NCBI RefSeq assembly: GCF_020906515.1
Contig: NC_085851.1
Coordinates: forward strand, 2,356,001 to 2,420,000
Reading direction: 5' to 3'
From: Vanrija pseudolonga
Lineage: Eukaryota > Basidiomycota > Tremellomycetes > Trichosporonales > Trichosporonaceae
Length of the DNA: 64,000 nt
Below, piece after piece: positions 1 to 9,397 of this stretch; within the stretch, counting starts at the first letter, position 1, and each line of letters begins with the position of its first letter. A program made the position numbers and the translations under genes. The notes below the pieces were generated by a model, which saw nothing but the letters and a program-made list of their open reading frames with translations, did no database searches and was not told where the DNA came from.

Positions 1-307
1 CTATGAACGCGTGCATCAAGGAAGAGTGAGTGAGAGGTGGGGGTGGGGGTGGAGGAGGAGGAGGAGGAGGAGGAAGAGGAGGAGGAGGGGTGACGGCTGA
101 CGCGCCAGAATGTCGGTCGATCGCATCGACACCCTCAAGCTCGAGTATATTGCCAACCGCTCCGAAAAGGGCCGTCTGGCCGTCGAGGCGCTCCTCCAGC
201 AGCGGAAAGAGAAGCTCATCAAGATGTCGGGCAAGAGGGAGGACGAGCTGCGCAAGCAGGAGGAGTACTACCGCCTCGCGCGGGAGAAGCAGCAGGGCGG
301 CGCGTAG
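1..307 (+). CDS. 3' end of an unidentified gene (partial)
   Basis: This is the last part of a gene that enters from the left edge. The exon at 1-25 joins at a GTGAGT donor to an exon at 109-307, removing an intron (26-108) filled with GGA/GGT purine repeats. The joined frame reads through ATG at 110 and ends at TAG 305-307, giving about 73 visible C-terminal residues. They are rich in Lys, Glu, Arg and Leu and look like a helical or coiled-coil tail. No domain is recognisable and I cannot name the family. An alternative is a free-standing 65-residue protein starting at 110, but the donor/acceptor pair and the uninterrupted upstream frame favour a spliced C-terminus. Confidence 0.5.
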
Positions 308-411
308 GCGCGCGCATGATTGGAAACACACACACCACACACCACTCTGTAGACTAGACTTGCATAGACTGGACTTTTGCCATGCTGCTGAATGTTGGGG
401 CTATCTAATCG

Positions 412-1837
412 TTAAGCCAATGCGTTGTTTACAGCCTCCTCGTGATCGACGTCCATCGGCGGCGTGGATAAGAGGATGTGCTCGTCGTCACCATCTTCGC
501 GCTCCTCCTCGTCCCCCTCCTCCGCAACGTCGTCCCCACCGTCCCCCTCCACATCTGGCGTCCCCTCAGCCTTGCGCTTGCTTGCCTTGCGTTCCTGCTT
601 GCTGCCAAAGAACTTGCGCTGCGGGATAACGGCCTCGAACGCCGCGGCCCAGTCTTGTAACGCAACGTACTGCACCAGGATAGAGTACACCTGGTTCACG
701 GTAAGGACCTTGCGCGTCGGGAGGTTCTCGATGAATGTGCCGATTGGGAGGCGCGCCGTGCGGATGTTGAGCTTATCGGCCTTGTTCTGGCACAACATCT
801 GGAGCATGAGCGGGTGTTTCGGTCAATATCTGTCACCCACCTTGTGCCGGTTGCGGTCCACAATACCGCCGAGGACATACACCTCGTCCTCTGCGAGCGT
901 CGTGAGCTCCTCGTCGGCGTCGGCGGATAGATATACGAGTTTGTGAGTCGCAGGTAGGGTTGGTGGCAGATGCGGCCCCGAGAGCGCCGCGAGCAACGTA
1001 GCCGTATCGTTCGGGGCGCCGTTCGCGCCGAGTTTGGTCTTCTTGGGTCGTGCAGGCTTCCCGTTTGCCGCCGCGTCGTTACCATTCTCCGTTGCCGACT
1101 CCACGGCTCCCTCCGCCTCCGCCTCTACCCTCTCCCCTCCCTCCTCCTTCTCCTTCCCCAGCTCGCCGGCGAGGACGCCGACGTCCTGGGACCAGAAGTG
1201 CATGCGGTTCCAGCGGTCCCAGTTGGTCTTGGTCATCTTCTCCCATAGGCGCGGGCTGATCTCTGGCGAGAAGCTGGTGAAGAGGACGGAGGAGAATGGG
1301 CGTGGCGCGGTGCGGTTGGCAGAGTAGACGTAGGTGAGCTGTCCGCTCATGCTGGTAATTTCCTGTTCTGTCATGAGCTCGTCGAAGCCGCAGTCAATGA
1401 CCACGCCGCCTGGCCACACCTCCGCGGCATGGTTGACATTCGCCTTGGCGCGCCGCTTGAGCTCGAGGCCGCGCTCGTAGATCTCCTTGTCGGCCTCGCT
1501 GAGGGTGCCGGCCTCGTAGCCCGCCTTGAGGGCCTGCGTGCGCTCACGCCGGCGTATGCGCTCGGCGGCGCGCTTCTCGAGCTTGTGCGACTCAAACTTT
1601 GCCTGCAGAGTCAGTGGTGGGGCCGAAGGAAGGCGGCGGCGAAGGAAGACGAGGAAGGCGATCGGAACTCACTCTCTTGGCTAACTTCTTCTGCTGATTC
1701 TTGGATAACGGGGGTGTCGATGGTCCTGCCTCTGCCGCAATGTCGGTGGGGGCAGTGGCCTCTTCATTGGAAGGGGCTGCCTCTAATGAAGGCGTTTCCA
1801 CTTTGGCGACCACCACAGGGTCGTGCGTGTCGCTCAT
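412..1837 (-). CDS. TRM10: tRNA (guanine-N1)-methyltransferase Trm10
   Basis: SPOUT-fold methyltransferase that makes m1G at position 9 of tRNAs using S-adenosylmethionine. Exons 1837-1673, 1602-841 and 798-412 give 437 aa; both introns (70 and 42 nt) have good signals. Family hallmarks: a lysine-rich basic N-terminal region around residues 56-110, the VVIDCGFDELM strand near residue 123, the YVLGGIVDRNRHK block near residues 297-309 and the following CQNKADKLNIRTARLPIG and LTVNQV stretches that form the knotted SAM site. The tail after residue 380 is acidic and low-complexity. The start is the first ATG after a CAA/ACAATA-rich leader. It is divergent from UBC1 with a 336 bp intergenic region. 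Confidence 0.93.
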
Positions 1838-2173
1838 TGCCGTTAAAAATTGTTATTGTTATTGTTATTGTTGTTGTCGATGGGAGGGAAGACGCCCATC
1901 GCACCGAAATTCCACTCTGGAGAAGGTCAATGTGGATGGATGGTTTCCCACGGTAGTTTTGGGTGGAGTGGGGCTACCCGATTAATGATGACAGATTGAA
2001 TTGAAACTCTTAATCTCCTACTCGACTACTACTTTATTGTTGACGACTTCTAGTACTCTCGATAGATCGACAAAGGACATCACGCCACTGCGACTCTACC
2101 TTAACCCTCGACTTCTCTCTCCCTCTCTCCCTTCCCTCATACTTCTTACACACTCGACACCACCCTCTTCGCA
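1838..2173. promoter_or_regulatory. Divergent promoter region TRM10/UBC1
   Basis: This 336 bp gap holds both 5' flanks. Next to TRM10 (about 1847-1877) is a short TTATTG-type repeat, which on the transcribed strand gives an unstructured CAA/ACAATA-rich leader. Next to UBC1 (about 2110-2145) is a CT-rich tract typical of fungal core promoters and leaders. No recognisable operator or TATA box was seen. Confidence 0.5.
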
Positions 2174-3478
2174 ATGTCCGACGCCCGCCTCCGACGAGTT
2201 CAAAAGGAAATCAGGGGTACGTACGTCAGCGCCGTCGCCTCGGACACCACCACGACCGTCGGGTACCGCCGTCCCGCAGAGGCCTTGGCGTGCCCGTGGA
2301 AGTGGTGGCCGCTGCCAGCGCCGAGACCGCGCTTGTACCTCCACCGTAATGCGACTCGTCTAACACCATCAGCATGCCAGCAGGACAAGGACTCGCAGAT
2401 CACGATTGAGCGTGCGTTATCTAGCATCTCCGCGTTGTAGCTGACGGTCGCGTGCAGTCGTCGATAACAACCCGTTCCACCTCATCGGCGCATTCCCTGG
2501 TCCAGTAAGTTGAGCAGGTCTGAGCGAAGTCAATACGGGTTGCTCTCGCCCAGTTGAGCTCGGTCAGAGCGTAGGAACTCGTGGCACCCCAGCTGACACA
2601 CCAACCCAGAGTGATACCCCGTACGAGGGCGGCTACTATGAGGTCGACATTGTCATCCCCGACTCGTACCCCTTTGAGCCTGTCAAGATGAAGTTTATCA
2701 CGTGAGTAGGGTCGAGAACGATAGTGTAGCAAGCGAGCGTTGCTGACAGCTGATAGGAAGGTGTATCGTGAGTAGCTGACCACATCGCCGAGCACACACT
2801 GACCCCTGCCGTAAGACCCCAACATCTCGTCTGCAAGCGTGAGTTACAGCCACCAGTGCTGGCGAGTAACGCTGACACCACACCACAGGGCGCCATCTGC
2901 CTCGACATTCTGAAAGACAAGTGGTCGCCAGTGCGTTGACGGCTCGGGCAGGGCTCGGGCTCGCTCACCCGTTGCTTCTCGCTGACTCGTCAGGTGCTCA
3001 CCCTCAAATCGACGCTCATCTCGCTCCAGTCGCTGCTATGCAGCCCAGAGCCCAATGACCCGCAGGATGCTGAGGGTGAGCGGGCTGCTCCGCGCCGATT
3101 GAAGCCCAACTAACTCGCTGCAGTGGCCAAGCACTTCCTGGCATCACGCGACAGCTTCAACGCGACGGCCAAGCACTGGGCCCAGTCGTACGCGCAGGCG
3201 CCGGCGACCAAGCGGCAGTCGGACAAGCCGGCAACAGATGCCGAGCTCGCTGGTCTCTCGGAGGCAAGTGTGGTCAAGTTTACCGACATGGGTTTTGAGC
3301 GCGCGACTGTGGTGAGTTGGCGGGAGTCATCGAGGCCCAACTAACTCGTCAGATTGCTACGCTCAAGCGCATGAACTACCGCGGCAACAACGTGTCCAAC
3401 ATCAATGAGAACACTGTGGGTACAGCTGGTAATGCGGCCACTGACAGACGCCAGGTCATTGAGGAGCTCCTCAAGTAG
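2174..3478 (+). CDS. UBC1: Ubiquitin-conjugating enzyme E2 with C-terminal UBA domain (Ubc1/UBE2K)
   Basis: E2 enzyme that builds K48-linked chains and works with the anaphase-promoting complex in yeast. I read eleven exons: 2174-2216, 2373-2411, 2458-2504, 2610-2701, 2757-2767, 2816-2838, 2889-2930, 2994-3075, 3124-3311, 3353-3415 and 3455-3478, for 217 aa. The UBC fold has the HPN motif (YHPNI, residues 77-81) and the catalytic Cys89 in [20 protein letters not shown] is the usual Ubc1/UBE2K block. The C-terminal third (about 165-217) is a UBA domain with the MGF loop, and the protein ends in IEELLK as in yeast Ubc1. Exons 5 and 6 are microexons of 11 and 23 nt covering the KVYHPNISS region. 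Neighbouring CDC23 is an APC subunit, but adjacency is probably incidental. Confidence 0.95.
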
Positions 3479-3715
3479 TCCTCGTCGGCATCACACTTGC
3501 CGCCACCTTGCAACTGACGCGACCCCCCGGACCCCACCCCGCATCGAGCCCAGGTGTACACATACTAGCATTCCTTGTGTCATAGAGACACGGGGCTCAT
3601 GAAGATTATGACATGGCCGGCGGGCATGTATTGAGAGTGGTGCAGTGATACAGGGTGTGTTGGGTGCGGGCCAGGCTGCTGGCGTTCGGCTGCGGCGGCG
3701 GTGTATGAGGGTTGC

Positions 3716-4351
3716 CTATCGCCTGCTGGCGGCCTCCTGGCGCTGCTTCTCGGCGGCCTCGAGCGTCTTTTGCTGGCGGATTTCTAGCACGCGGCGTTTG
3801 TTGAAGTACTCGATCTGGTGTGGGTGTCAGCGAAGGCAGCCAGTGGGTGATGGGTGGGCAAGGAGTGGGCGGCGGAAAGGGAGCGAGTGGGTGTTCGGCG
3901 GGGCACAGAGCGACCGTTGCGGCTACCTGACGCTCGTTGACGACGGCAAAGGTAAGGAGAGCATCGGGCTCTTCTGTGCGAGAGTCATGGCCAACAAGCC
4001 GCAACGACGCGCCATCACTCACGCCGTGCGGCATTGTGCCGCCGCTTTTGCGTCGCCGCCACCACCTTCCTCGCTGTCCCCTCCTCCGCGTCACCCCGCC
4101 TCGCACGCGCGCTCCTCACGCCGACTCACCCAGCTCCGTCCACACGACCCCTCATACTCCTTCCTAAAAGCAGCACAGAACCCCTTCTTGTCCCCCAGCT
4201 CGCCGTCGCCGGGCTGCACGACGCCGTGCTGGTCCAAACAGGCAAAGTAGGCGTCGCGCGTGCTCCAGCACTTGGCGCGCTGCTCGCGCGACGGCGCGAC
4301 GGGCTCGGCCGTTTCGCTCTTGGACGACGAGGAGCCCCAGCCGAAGACCAT
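3716..4351 (-). CDS. COA6: Cytochrome c oxidase assembly factor 6 (CHCH protein)
   Basis: Small mitochondrial intermembrane-space protein needed for copper delivery and complex IV assembly. Exons 4351-4130 and 3814-3716 give 106 aa. The twin cysteine pairs are C28-x9-C38 and C59-x10-C70, the COA6/COX6B signature, and the join gives SCGRSW-IEYFNKRR, matching the SCPQQWIKYFDKRR type of human COA6. The C-terminus is a charged helix. The single intron, 3815-4129, is 315 nt, far longer than the local norm; a small internal exon was considered but is unsupported. The gene is divergent from the PX-domain gene, with about 210 bp between start codons. Confidence 0.9.
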
Positions 4352-4561
4352 GGTGTGGTGTGGTGTGTGTTGTCGGGTTGTCGAGTGTCAAGATCACAAG
4401 AGCTGGCTGAATGTCAGTTGCCTCTGCCGGCGCGTTTCGCCGGCAATGTCCTTCGGCACAAGCCACCGTGGGAAAGTGCCCCACATGACGTCTTACAATG
4501 GACGGTGACGGCCCGACGCCCGCGAGGACACCCCGCCATCGCCGCCGCCCACTAATCGCGA

Positions 4562-5461
4562 ATGGAATGGCACTGCATGCCCCCTCCTCCTCCTCAAGAC
4601 AAGATGAGCGAGCCAACACAAGGCCTACAACGGCCCACACCGCCGACGCGCTCGAGCTCCACGCTCGAGATGCTCCCGCCCTCCCCGTCGCCCGAGCTGG
4701 CGGACCTGCCCTCCGACGAGGAGGAGGACGTCCAGCCGTCGGCGCCGTCCACATCGACCGGGCTGAGGAGGCTAGTGGAGATATGTGCGCCTGCGCGCCC
4801 GCACTCGCCCGGGCCAAAGTCCAAGATCTCGCTTGCGGAGAGCGTAGCGTCCTCCATCGGCCTGCCAGGCCCAAAACCCGCCGTGTGGAACCCGCAGGCG
4901 CAGGCGAGGCAGCAGCGCCCGCTCTGGCGGTGGGCGATGAAGCGCCCCCCACCCGAAGAGGGGATAACTATCAGCGTGAACGGCAGTGGCAGCTCCGCGG
5001 AGCCGTTCGCGCGCGAGGTCGCCATTGCCGGCTGGCAGGTCGTCGGCGGGAAAGACTTTGTCGCCACTGCCCGCGTCGGCGCGTACGTCGTGTACGAGAT
5101 TGAGATCGACCTGCGGAACGGCTCCAAGGTGACCATTTTGAGGAGGTATACCGAGTTTGTCCGCCTCCACAAGGCGCTGTGCCGTGCTTTTCCTGTGAGT
5201 GGTGCTGGGGCGGAGGGAGCGCTGACGGGCAGCATTTGAAGCAGACCATACCGCCGTTGCCCGGCAAGAACCACATGTGTGAGTTGGGTTGTGGTTGGTG
5301 TCCGCTGACTCGCCCTAGCCAAGTTCCAGCCAGAGTTCCTTGAAGAACGAAGACCCCGCCTCCAGCGCTTCATCCGCACCGTCATGCTCCATCCAGAAAT
5401 GGGTGTCGGCGGTAACGACTCGGTCGTGGGCCAGTGGGTCCTTGGCACCGAATCACAATAG
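4562..5461 (+). CDS. YPT35: PX-domain protein, Ypt35-like
   Basis: Phosphoinositide-binding PX protein; the yeast homologue is an endosomal/vacuolar adaptor that recruits Vps13 to contact sites. Exons 4562-5194, 5245-5278 and 5319-5461 give 269 aa. If translation starts at the second ATG (4604, MSEPTQ), 14 residues are lost; I cannot decide between them. Residues 1-135 are Pro/Ser-rich and probably disordered. The PX domain runs from about 150 to the end: strand VVYEIEIDL, the phosphate-contacting RRYTEFVRLHKAL, then the PPLPGKNHMSKFQPEFLEERR loop and helix and a C-terminal WVLG. The short C-terminal PX position fits Ypt35 better than sorting nexins with BAR domains. Confidence 0.75.
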
Positions 5462-5604
5462 AGCTGTCATCTTGCTTGTTGTACCCAGACTGCACTTGTA
5501 CTAGCCCTGTATAATTACATCTTGCTATCATCTTGCCATTGCCTTGTACTTGTCTACGTGCCTCACGTGCTCACCTCGCTCGTCGTCGTTCGGCTCCAAC
5601 CCAC

Positions 5605-8083
5605 CTACACCTTGCCAGCGAAGAACGGGTGCAGAAGCGCCTCGCGCGGCGAAATACGCCTCACGGGGTCCAACTGCAGGCACTTGTCAAGCAGGTCAAC
5701 AAACGCCTGCAGCTGCTTCAGCTCGTCCTCCTTCATCTTGGCCTGCACCGACGAGTGTGGCATGATTCTGGAGCGCAGGTCGCGGGTGGCCTTGCTGATC
5801 GTGAGGGTCTTGACAACGTCGGCACCCGTGATGCGGTCCTTCTCAATGCTGATAAAGTTGTTGTTCTCGTCAAAGTGCATGTTGCCCAACGACGACTTCT
5901 TGATCATGCGGTGCGGGATCTTGCCCTTGGTCTCCATCATGAGCAACAGCATGTGGTTGTTGCTCCGGCCAGGGAAGAGGATCTTGCCGGTGTAGAGTTC
6001 GAACAGGGTGCAGCCGATAGCCCACATGTCGATGGCAAAGTCGTATGGCAGGCCGAGGACTAAAAAGTGTAAGCATTGGTACGAGCGACACCCTGTCACA
6101 CTTACTGATCTCGGGAGCTCGGTAGAATCGCGAGACGAGATAAGGCGTCACCTCGCCCTCGCTCACATCCGCCGCAGTGCCCAGGTCACACACCTTGAGA
6201 ACTGACTTGTTCTCAGACACCAGCACGTTGTCGGGCTTGATATCCGCATGAACAATGTTGACCTTGCGCATGAGGGACAGCGCAAGAAGCATTTGGTGGG
6301 CATACGCACGCACAGCACGCATGTTGAGGCCGACGTCCTTGCCGAAGCGCTTGATCACGTCGCGCAGGTTCATGCTCATGCTCTCGGTGACAATCGCCAG
6401 GTGGCCCTTGTGCTCAAACGTCCGCTCCATCCGAACAATGTGCTTCTTGTCCTCGGGGTCGGCGTCGTTGAGAAGCTTGAGAATCTGAGCCTCCTTGCGG
6501 CCGGCGACGTACATGCTCTCCTGCGAGCGCATGAGCTTGATGGCGACTTCCTTGCCGACAACATCCTGTCTCCGCTCCTGACCGACAGCCTTGAGGACCT
6601 TGGCCTTGACAACAGCCGAGAACATGCCCTTGCCGAGGGTGTAGGTCAGCTCGTAGCGACCGTCGTCCATGAGCTCCCCGGGAGTGATACGGTAGTAGCC
6701 TTCGGTGTCATCCACATTGTCGACGACTTCGAGCACCGCCGCAGCATTCGACTTGGGCTTTTCGATGATCTCGATGACGCCGTCGCCGTTTGCCACCTTG
6801 CGGCGTCGCACCTTGACCTTGCGCATTTTCTTGACCGGCTCCTCGTCGCCGAACGCAGCAAACATGTCGACCTCGTCGTCTTCCTCCTCGACCTCAATCT
6901 CGACTTCTTCCCACTCTTCCTCAGCAGGGGGTGCTGGCTTCGGCGCAGGGTCCTTGCGTCTATCTTCTTCGCGAGACTGGTCGTAGTCAGATGCCGATAC
7001 ACCATCCTTGTGCTCCGCCCCGGCCTCGCCATGCTTTTCGAGGTCGAAGTCCTTGCCCAGTGGCGTTGACGGGAGTGATGGCTGCTGTCCGATTGGCGTT
7101 CCAGCCCCGGTGACGGAGCGTGTACCCAGCTGCCTAAGCAACGGCGTAGCGCCTGCTATCAGCCCAGGCCCAACACGCCTTAGCTTACCTGTTTCAGTGT
7201 TGACGCCTGTGGCAATACCGGCGGTGGTTACACTGTCGACACCACCATCGGGGTTGGGTGAGGCAACCGAGGCAGGAAGAGGGGGCTTGCTCCCCTCGCC
7301 AACGCGGAACTTGGCCATGATCGCCTCGCGCCGCTTCCTCTTGGCCTCGAGTTTTGCCTCCTCGTCCTCTTCCTCCTCAACGACATCTGGCTCGTCCACA
7401 GGAGGAGGAGCTGTAGGTGCAGGCTGAGCTGCTGATTCAAAGACGCTGGGGAGAGAGGGACGAGTCGCCTTTGACGGCTCACCGCGGGATTGTGCCGGCG
7501 GCACGCTGATGGATGGGAAACCACTCTTGCGTGGCGACGAGGCATGTTCGCGTTCGCGCTCACGCTGAGGGCGAGACGGGCTTGGTCGTCGGCGTTGAGG
7601 TGATGCTGATCGAGGTGGCGACTCGATCCTGTGACGAGTCAGCTGTGATCCGGTCTCCAAGCATCTAACTCACTCTCCCTCCTCTTTGCCACCTCGGCGC
7701 GAGTCTTGATCGTCTCGAGGTCGCCCTCCATGACGCTGGGGAGAGCCAACCCTCTCACGATCACGCTCACGGTCACGATGCTCCCTACTGTCTCGATGGC
7801 TCCCGCGGTCGTCGTATCCGCGCCGCCTGTCGTCGCGGTAGTCGCGATCGTTGTGGGACCGATCACGACTGTAATAGTCGCGAGAGTCGCGCGAGTCACG
7901 GTCGCGGTCGCGACGGGGCGAAGACCGGTCGTAGTCCCGACTACCACCGCGGTCAGACCTGCCGTTACCGTTCCTCTCGTTCAGGTGTTCATCGCGCCAA
8001 TCGCGCGGCCTATCGCGCCGGTCGTCCGCCGCTGATCCGTCATCGTGAGGCCGTTTGGTCCCTGCGGTCGGCTGTGGAGGCAT
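5605..8083 (-). CDS. prp4: Pre-mRNA splicing kinase Prp4 (PRPF4B family)
   Basis: Dual-specificity-like CMGC kinase that phosphorylates U4/U6.U5 tri-snRNP proteins during B-complex activation. Exons 8083-7674, 7628-6106 and 6059-5605 give 795 aa. The N-terminus (1-150) is packed with RD, RS and DR dipeptides, as expected for a nuclear-speckle splicing factor; residues 150-450 are acidic and Pro-rich. The kinase domain, about 460-792, has the glycine loop TLGKGMFSAVVKAK, VAIK lysine, HADIKPDNVLV catalytic loop, CDLGTA in place of DFG, and TPYLVSRFYRAPEI, all typical of Prp4. A possible in-frame mini-intron lies at 7153-7188. Its 5' flank and first four codons are duplicated 1 kb upstream. Confidence 0.93.
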
Positions 8084-8200
8084 GTGTGAGAAACGTCTGA
8101 CTCTCGGTAAGGGAGTTTTACGTGTGGTTATGCCCGCTCTGACACAAAAGTTGGCGTGCTTTGGGGATGTTTGGGAGGTGTAGGAGAAGATGTTGAATCT
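8072..8200 (-). repeat. PRP4 5' flank, copy A of a duplicated promoter segment
   Basis: This segment contains the first four PRP4 codons, the leader and the proximal promoter. It matches 9072-9200: 45 of 49 bases are identical in 8072-8120 versus 9072-9120, and the match continues more weakly, with small indels, to a shared GTTGAATC end near 8200/9200. The offset is almost exactly 1000 bp. Confidence 0.85.
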
Positions 8201-8294
8201 CGAGCAGGGACGTTGACGCTGTCCAATGTGCAGTCACATAAGAGGGTTGACGGAAGTAAATACAACTCGAAACATGTACTACAAATCTACTTCT

Positions 8295-9070
8295 TCACAC
8301 GCCGATGAAGGAGAAGAACTGATTGCGACGCTGGACGGGCGTAGCCTCCAGCACCTGGGCATAGGCGTCGAGCAGCCTAATGATCGAGTCATCTGGGAAT
8401 TTGTTAGAAGGCAACGCAAATTACGTCGCACTCACCGTCCAGACCCCAGGCCGCCGACAGCGTCGTCGGGAACCCACGCGGGGCGTGAAGAAGCGCAGGT
8501 AGCGGTGCGTCAACCACAAAGGTCTCGGGGAGCTGCGGGCGGCGCTCGAGGGGCACGAGAGGGTGCTCTCCCGCCTTGCTGCGGCCGTTGGCAACGCGGG
8601 CGATCGCCCAGCGAGTCCTGGAAGATCAGCGCTGCAGCGCAGCAAAACTTACGCCACCGCGTGGTCGAGACGACCGTTGGCAACGGCCTTCTCGAGCGTG
8701 TTGGCCACGGTCATGAGCGTCTTAACGGAGTTCTTAGCCTCGTTGGAGGCGGTGGTGGCCGCGTTGGCGGCGGCGGTGGCCGCGTTGGCGGCGGCGGTGG
8801 CCGCGTTGGCAGCGGCCGTCGCGGCGGCGCTAGCAGCGTTGCTTGCGGCGACCTGCTCGCCGAGCTCCTGTTTGAGAGAGGCGAGCCACGTAGGCGCCTC
8901 CTCCGGGACTTCACTCAGAGATTTATTGCGAGAGAATGATGTGAGGGCAGCGGCAAATCTGACCGGTCAGCACTCTCAGGTAGCAGCGCGTCAACATACT
9001 CAGCCTGCGCTGTGGCCAGCTTCTGCCCATGAAGTGCAATGTGGTTGAAGTCCTCCTCAAGGGAGGGCAT
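8295..9070 (-). CDS. Orphan protein with tandem alanine-rich heptads
   Basis: I reconstructed this gene from splice signals; no single long ORF marks it. Exons 9070-9000, 8958-8653, 8617-8436 and 8392-8295 give 218 aa, with introns of 41, 35 and 43 nt, all phase-consistent. The start is MPSLEEDFNHIALHG and the stop is TGA at 8297-8295. Residues about 60-95 hold three AAANAAT heptads encoded by a 21 bp tandem repeat, flanked by more Ala/Thr/Asn helix, so a long amphipathic helix or coiled coil is likely. The C-terminal half (RWAIARVANGRS, then a Pro/Leu-rich stretch and DSIIRLLDAYAQVLE) is not repetitive and looks like a folded region. No known family is recognised. Its promoter is a copy of the PRP4 5' flank. 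Confidence 0.75.
8755..8817 (-). repeat. Three tandem 21-bp units encoding AAANAAT heptads
   Basis: Units at 8755-8775, 8776-8796 and 8797-8817. The first two are identical and the third differs at two positions near its end. The repeat is in frame with exon 2 of the orphan gene, so copy-number change would add or remove exactly seven residues. Confidence 0.9.
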
Positions 9071-9083
9071 CCTGTGGAGGCAT
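9057..9083 (-). other. Overlapping upstream ORF created by the duplicated PRP4 start
   Basis: Copy B of the duplicated segment carries the PRP4 ATG and its next three codons (9083-9072). Read on, they give an 8-codon ORF ending at TGA 9059-9057. It overlaps the orphan gene's ATG (9070-9068) in a different frame. If the mRNA begins upstream of 9083, the first ATG met by a scanning ribosome would be this one. Confidence 0.7.
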
Positions 9084-9200
9084 GTGTGAGAAACGTCTGG
9101 CTCTCGGCAAGTGAGTCTTACGTGTCGTGACTACCGCTCTCACACAGAGTCGGCGCGCTTTGAAGGGGTGTTTGGAAGAGGTGGTGGTCGAAGTTGAATC
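9072..9200 (-). repeat. Copy B of the duplicated PRP4 5' flank, serving the orphan gene
   Basis: Second copy of the segment described at 8072-8200. It sits immediately upstream of the orphan gene's start codon, so it supplies that gene's leader and proximal promoter. The rest of the 327 bp gap to CDC23 (9201-9397) is unique and serves as the divergent CDC23 promoter; no other element was recognised there. Confidence 0.85.
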
Positions 9201-9397
9201 ACAACCATTCCAGGTTGTCGTTCAGTTGACCGTGACTGGCAAATGACGACGGGATCAAATCCACGTGGTTTTGAGAGCCATCACTGACGTTTTGGCGCCC
9301 CTGGCCGTGCGGGTGGACGCGACCAAAGACAACAACAAATCAACCCATCACCTCGTCGGTTTGCTCTACTCTTCTCTACCACAACTGCACTCGCACA

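Noticed and set aside
3937-4060. Internal coding exon in COA6 (frame containing LTFAVVNERQ)
   Set aside because: The candidate exon length (47 nt) breaks the frame, and the direct join reproduces the conserved SW-IxYFxKRR sequence.
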